Part shown: positions 4,494 through 6,667 of the stretch, in pieces
Layout of the letters: every line of letters begins with the position of its first letter
Position numbering within the stretch: the first letter of the stretch is position 1
Assembly: GCA_002316585.1 (NCBI GenBank)
Contig: DCDU01000067.1
Location: forward strand, 1 to 6,667
Reading direction: 5' to 3'
Length of the DNA: 6,667 nt
Source: Firmicutes bacterium UBA1047
GTDB lineage: Bacteria > Bacillota > Clostridia > Tissierellales > Sedimentibacteraceae
The notes under the pieces: generated by a model
Databases searched by the model: none
Told to the model about the DNA's origin: nothing
Seen by the model: only the letters and a program-made list of their open reading frames with translations
Program-made: the position numbers and the translations under genes

Positions 4494-6344
4494 ATGGACA
4501 AGTCATTGGTAAAGGGAATTAAAGCTGTAATCAATGAAATTGCAGGCTACGACTATATAAGCAGAGTTAAATATGTGATTTTCTTGGTATGCAGTGAATT
4601 ATATCAATTGAAAATCAGCGGTTGCTGCACAGAATCAAATGATACGGCAATTTTCAAGGAATATAACAATTTTGATCTTAACGATGACAATGCAAAAAAA
4701 AGAATTGTTGAATTAATGTCTAAAAACACTCAAGGTATTGGAACCTCAGACTTATACCCTGCCTTACTGTATGAGGAATTGCTTACCTGCAAAGAAAAAA
4801 AACCTTTGGGGCAGGTATATACTCCCCTTGAAATAATTGGCAGCATGCTTGACCAGGTATTTCAAATTAAGAATATTGATAAAAATATTAAAATTTTAGA
4901 CCCTTCCTGCGGCGGGGGGTATTTTCTGATTGAATTATACAAATATATAAATAATGCATGTCCCGAAATAGATAAAAAATATATTATTGAAAATATGCTA
5001 TATGGCATAGATATTGATAACTTTTCAATATTCTTAAGCAAAATGGGACTTATTTTGCACAGCGGTTTAAATGACGTTGAATTTAATGTTTATAATGCTG
5101 ATTTTTTGGCTGACAACTTAAATATAGGCAATTTTGATATAATAATAGGCAATCCCCCCTATGTGGGACATAAAAACATGAACATGGAATACAGAAAAAT
5201 TCTTTATGAAAAATATTCCGATGTATATTACAATAAAGCCGATATCTCTTATTGCTTTTTTAAAAAAGGAAAAGATGTGCTGAAATCAGATGGCATCATA
5301 TCTTTTATTACTTCACGCTATTTTATGGAAGCTCTTTATGCGGATAAACTGAGAAATTTTTTAAAAAATAAATTTAATATTGTAACTATTTTTGATTACA
5401 ACGGAAACAAAGTGTTTAAAAGGGCCATGATCAGCCCGGCAATAGTAACATTATCAAATTCATGGAACAAAAATATGTTTACATACGTCAAAAAGAGCAA
5501 TGATATTTTCGAATCTTATGAATATAGGCAAGACAAACTGAAGGATTCCGGGTGGATTATATTAAAGGATGAAGAAGAAAAGCTTTTTGAGAAAATCGAC
5601 AGCATTTCAAACATTTACATCAAGGATATCTTAACTATCAGACAAGGAATTATAACAGGCTGCGATAAAGCTTTCGTAGTTGATGAAGAAGTTATCGAAA
5701 AATATAAAATAGAGAGTTTTCTGCTCAGAAAATGGATTAAAAACAGCAACATATCAAGGAATGCAGTCAAATATAATAATTTGTACCTGATTTATTCAGA
5801 TATTATAGAAGATGAGAAATATTGTCCCAACGCAATTAAGTATCTGCACAATTTTAAGGATACGCTTATGAACAGACGAGAATGCGTCAAGGGATTTCGT
5901 AAATGGTATGAGCTTCAATGGGGCAGAAATAAATCTGACTATGAAAATCCGAAAATAATTTTCCCGTATAAATCAAAACAAAATAGCTTTTATTATGATG
6001 ACAAAGCATATTTTTGCAGTGCCGATATTTATTTGATGAATAATTTTTCAGAAGATGTACCTTTGAACTATTTGATTTCCTACTTAAATTCCGATATATT
6101 TGAGTTTTATTTAAAATGCCATGTTAAAAAGGTAGGGATGGATATTTATGAATATTATCCAAATAAATTGAATTATTTAAAGATTTATTTGCCTCAGGAA
6201 AACATTGCACAAAATTTTTCTCACTTAGGAAAATTTAGCATTGAAATATTGCAAAAAAAGGTGTTTAATATTGATGAGAAGGAGGTAAATATAATTAAGA
6301 ACTATTTATATAAGAAGGTGATGACGCAAATTGAGGAAATTTAA
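4494..6344 (+). CDS. CamA-like solitary adenine-specific DNA methyltransferase
   Basis: A 616-residue N6-adenine DNA methyltransferase of the gamma (Eco57I/TaqI-like) order. It shows motif X GQVYTP (106-111), SAM-binding motif I DPSCGGGYF (136-144), YGIDIDNFS (170-178), NADFL (201-205) and catalytic NPPY (220-223). A target-recognition half follows, with RQGIITGCDKAF (383-394), LRKWIKNSNI (411-420), RRECVKGFRKWYELQWGR (461-478), FPYKSKQN (490-497) and FCSADIYL (507-514). From memory these last blocks closely match CamA of Clostridioides difficile, the conserved CAAAAA methylase; I have not aligned them. CamA is about 577 residues and its motif X lies near residue 30, so about 75 extra N-terminal residues here are unexplained. 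No nuclease domain or restriction gene is visible in the window. The ATG at 4494 follows AAGAGGT. Target sequence is inferred, not seen. A degraded type IIG enzyme is the alternative. Confidence 0.9.
   Translation: MDKSLVKGIKAVINEIAGYDYISRVKYVIFLVCSELYQLKISGCCTESNDTAIFKEYNNFDLNDDNAKKRIVELMSKNTQGIGTSDLYPALLYEELLTCKEKKPLGQVYTPLEIIGSMLDQVFQIKNIDKNIKILDPSCGGGYFLIELYKYINNACPEIDKKYIIENMLYGIDIDNFSIFLSKMGLILHSGLNDVEFNVYNADFLADNLNIGNFDIIIGNPPYVGHKNMNMEYRKILYEKYSDVYYNKADISYCFFKKGKDVLKSDGIISFITSRYFMEALYADKLRNFLKNKFNIVTIFDYNGNKVFKRAMISPAIVTLSNSWNKNMFTYVKKSNDIFESYEYRQDKLKDSGWIILKDEEEKLFEKIDSISNIYIKDILTIRQGIITGCDKAFVVDEEVIEKYKIESFLLRKWIKNSNISRNAVKYNNLYLIYSDIIEDEKYCPNAIKYLHNFKDTLMNRRECVKGFRKWYELQWGRNKSDYENPKIIFPYKSKQNSFYYDDKAYFCSADIYLMNNFSEDVPLNYLISYLNSDIFEFYLKCHVKKVGMDIYEYYPNKLNYLKIYLPQENIAQNFSHLGKFSIEILQKKVFNIDEKEVNIIKNYLYKKVMTQIEEI
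6315..6322 (+). promoter_or_regulatory. Ribosome site that selects a TTG start for the S-layer gene
   Basis: AAGGTGAT lies inside the methyltransferase coding end, eight bases before TTG at 6331. The next in-frame candidate, GTG at 6376, would cut into the hydrophobic core of the signal peptide, and ATG at 6397 would remove it altogether. The site therefore decides the start and implies that translation is linked to that of the upstream gene. Confidence 0.7.
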
Positions 6345-6667
6345 AAAGCTATTATTATCAATTATTATTTTTATTGTGTTGTCCATTCAGCCGGCCATGG
6401 CGAAAACTGTATTCTATGATACTTTTAATCATTGGGCGGAAAGTGATATCAATTTTGCATCCAATACCCTTAAGGTTTTTAAGGGTTACGGTGATTTCAC
6501 ATTCAGACCGGAAAATAACATTACCAGGGCAGAATTTATTGCAATACTGGCAAGAACAGCTTACAGACAGAACCAAATGAAAGAAATTTATACCGGTGAT
6601 ATGTCATATAGTGACATGTCGGATAAACATTGGTCTTATACCTTTATTATTTCTATGAATGAACATT
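6331..6667 (+). CDS. S-layer homology (SLH) domain protein, 3' end outside the window
   Basis: The first 112 residues of an exported cell-wall-associated protein, starting at TTG 6331 and continuing past the window edge. A signal peptide is clear: basic RKFKK (2-6), a hydrophobic core of leucine and isoleucine to about 19, and a likely cleavage site after AMA (22-24). An SLH repeat follows at about 29-75, with NHWAESDI, FKGYGDFTFRPENNITRAEF and ILART. A second begins at about 91 with YSDMSDKHWSY. SLH domains anchor proteins to pyruvylated secondary wall polymers, usually as three repeats beside another domain, which is not visible here. The gene overlaps the methyltransferase end by 14 bases in another frame, so they are probably cotranscribed. 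Its non-ATG start makes it easy to miss. Confidence 0.88.
   Translation, partial: MRKFKKLLLSIIIFIVLSIQPAMAKTVFYDTFNHWAESDINFASNTLKVFKGYGDFTFRPENNITRAEFIAILARTAYRQNQMKEIYTGDMSYSDMSDKHWSYTFIISMNEH

Noticed and set aside
6277..6285. A near-perfect ribosome site (GAAGGAGGT) within the 3' end of the methyltransferase gene.
   Set aside because: No ATG, GTG or TTG lies at a usable distance; the codons simply encode EKEV in the methyltransferase.
6374..6580. A 68-codon ATG frame on the plus strand at the right end.
   Set aside because: It is out of frame with the signal peptide and SLH repeats encoded from TTG 6331, which explain the same DNA.

Overview
This looks like a chromosomal segment from a low-GC Gram-positive anaerobe of the Clostridia or Tissierellia kind. 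The grounds are the AT-rich sequence, strong AGGAGG-type ribosome sites, a small DUF1659/DUF2922 gene pair, paired nucleoside-recognition (Gate) membrane proteins, an S-layer homology protein, and a DNA methyltransferase resembling CamA of Clostridioides difficile. The genus cannot be named from the sequence alone.

Layout. Positions 62-1006 (+): a good extended -10 promoter drives two adjacent small membrane proteins of the Gate family, which probably act as a heteromeric pair. Positions 988-1080: two adjacent hairpins, one containing the stop codon of the second Gate gene and the other the stop codon of the convergent hisS. Positions 1073-2323 (-): histidyl-tRNA synthetase with its own promoter. 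Positions 2445-3770 (-): D-serine ammonia-lyase, with an inverted repeat carrying GGGGACA/TGTCCCC arms in its leader. Positions 3907-4380 (-): two small genes of unknown function (DUF2922 and DUF1659). The true start of the DUF1659 gene is at 4380, just after a near-perfect ribosome site. Positions 4435-6344 (+): a divergent promoter and a 616-residue adenine-specific DNA methyltransferase with no nuclease partner in view. Positions 6331-6667 (+): the start of a secreted S-layer homology protein. It begins at a TTG codon inside the methyltransferase's 3' end and runs off the window.

Most of the window is housekeeping or amino-acid metabolism. The most notable item is the methyltransferase. 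Its target-recognition half carries several sequence blocks that I recall from CamA, the solitary CAAAAA methylase that affects sporulation in C. difficile. Here it has an extra N-terminal region and is translationally overlapped by a cell-surface gene. The GGGGACA-arm palindromes at two sites, and the hairpins over the convergent stop codons, suggest a dispersed REP-like element in this genome.
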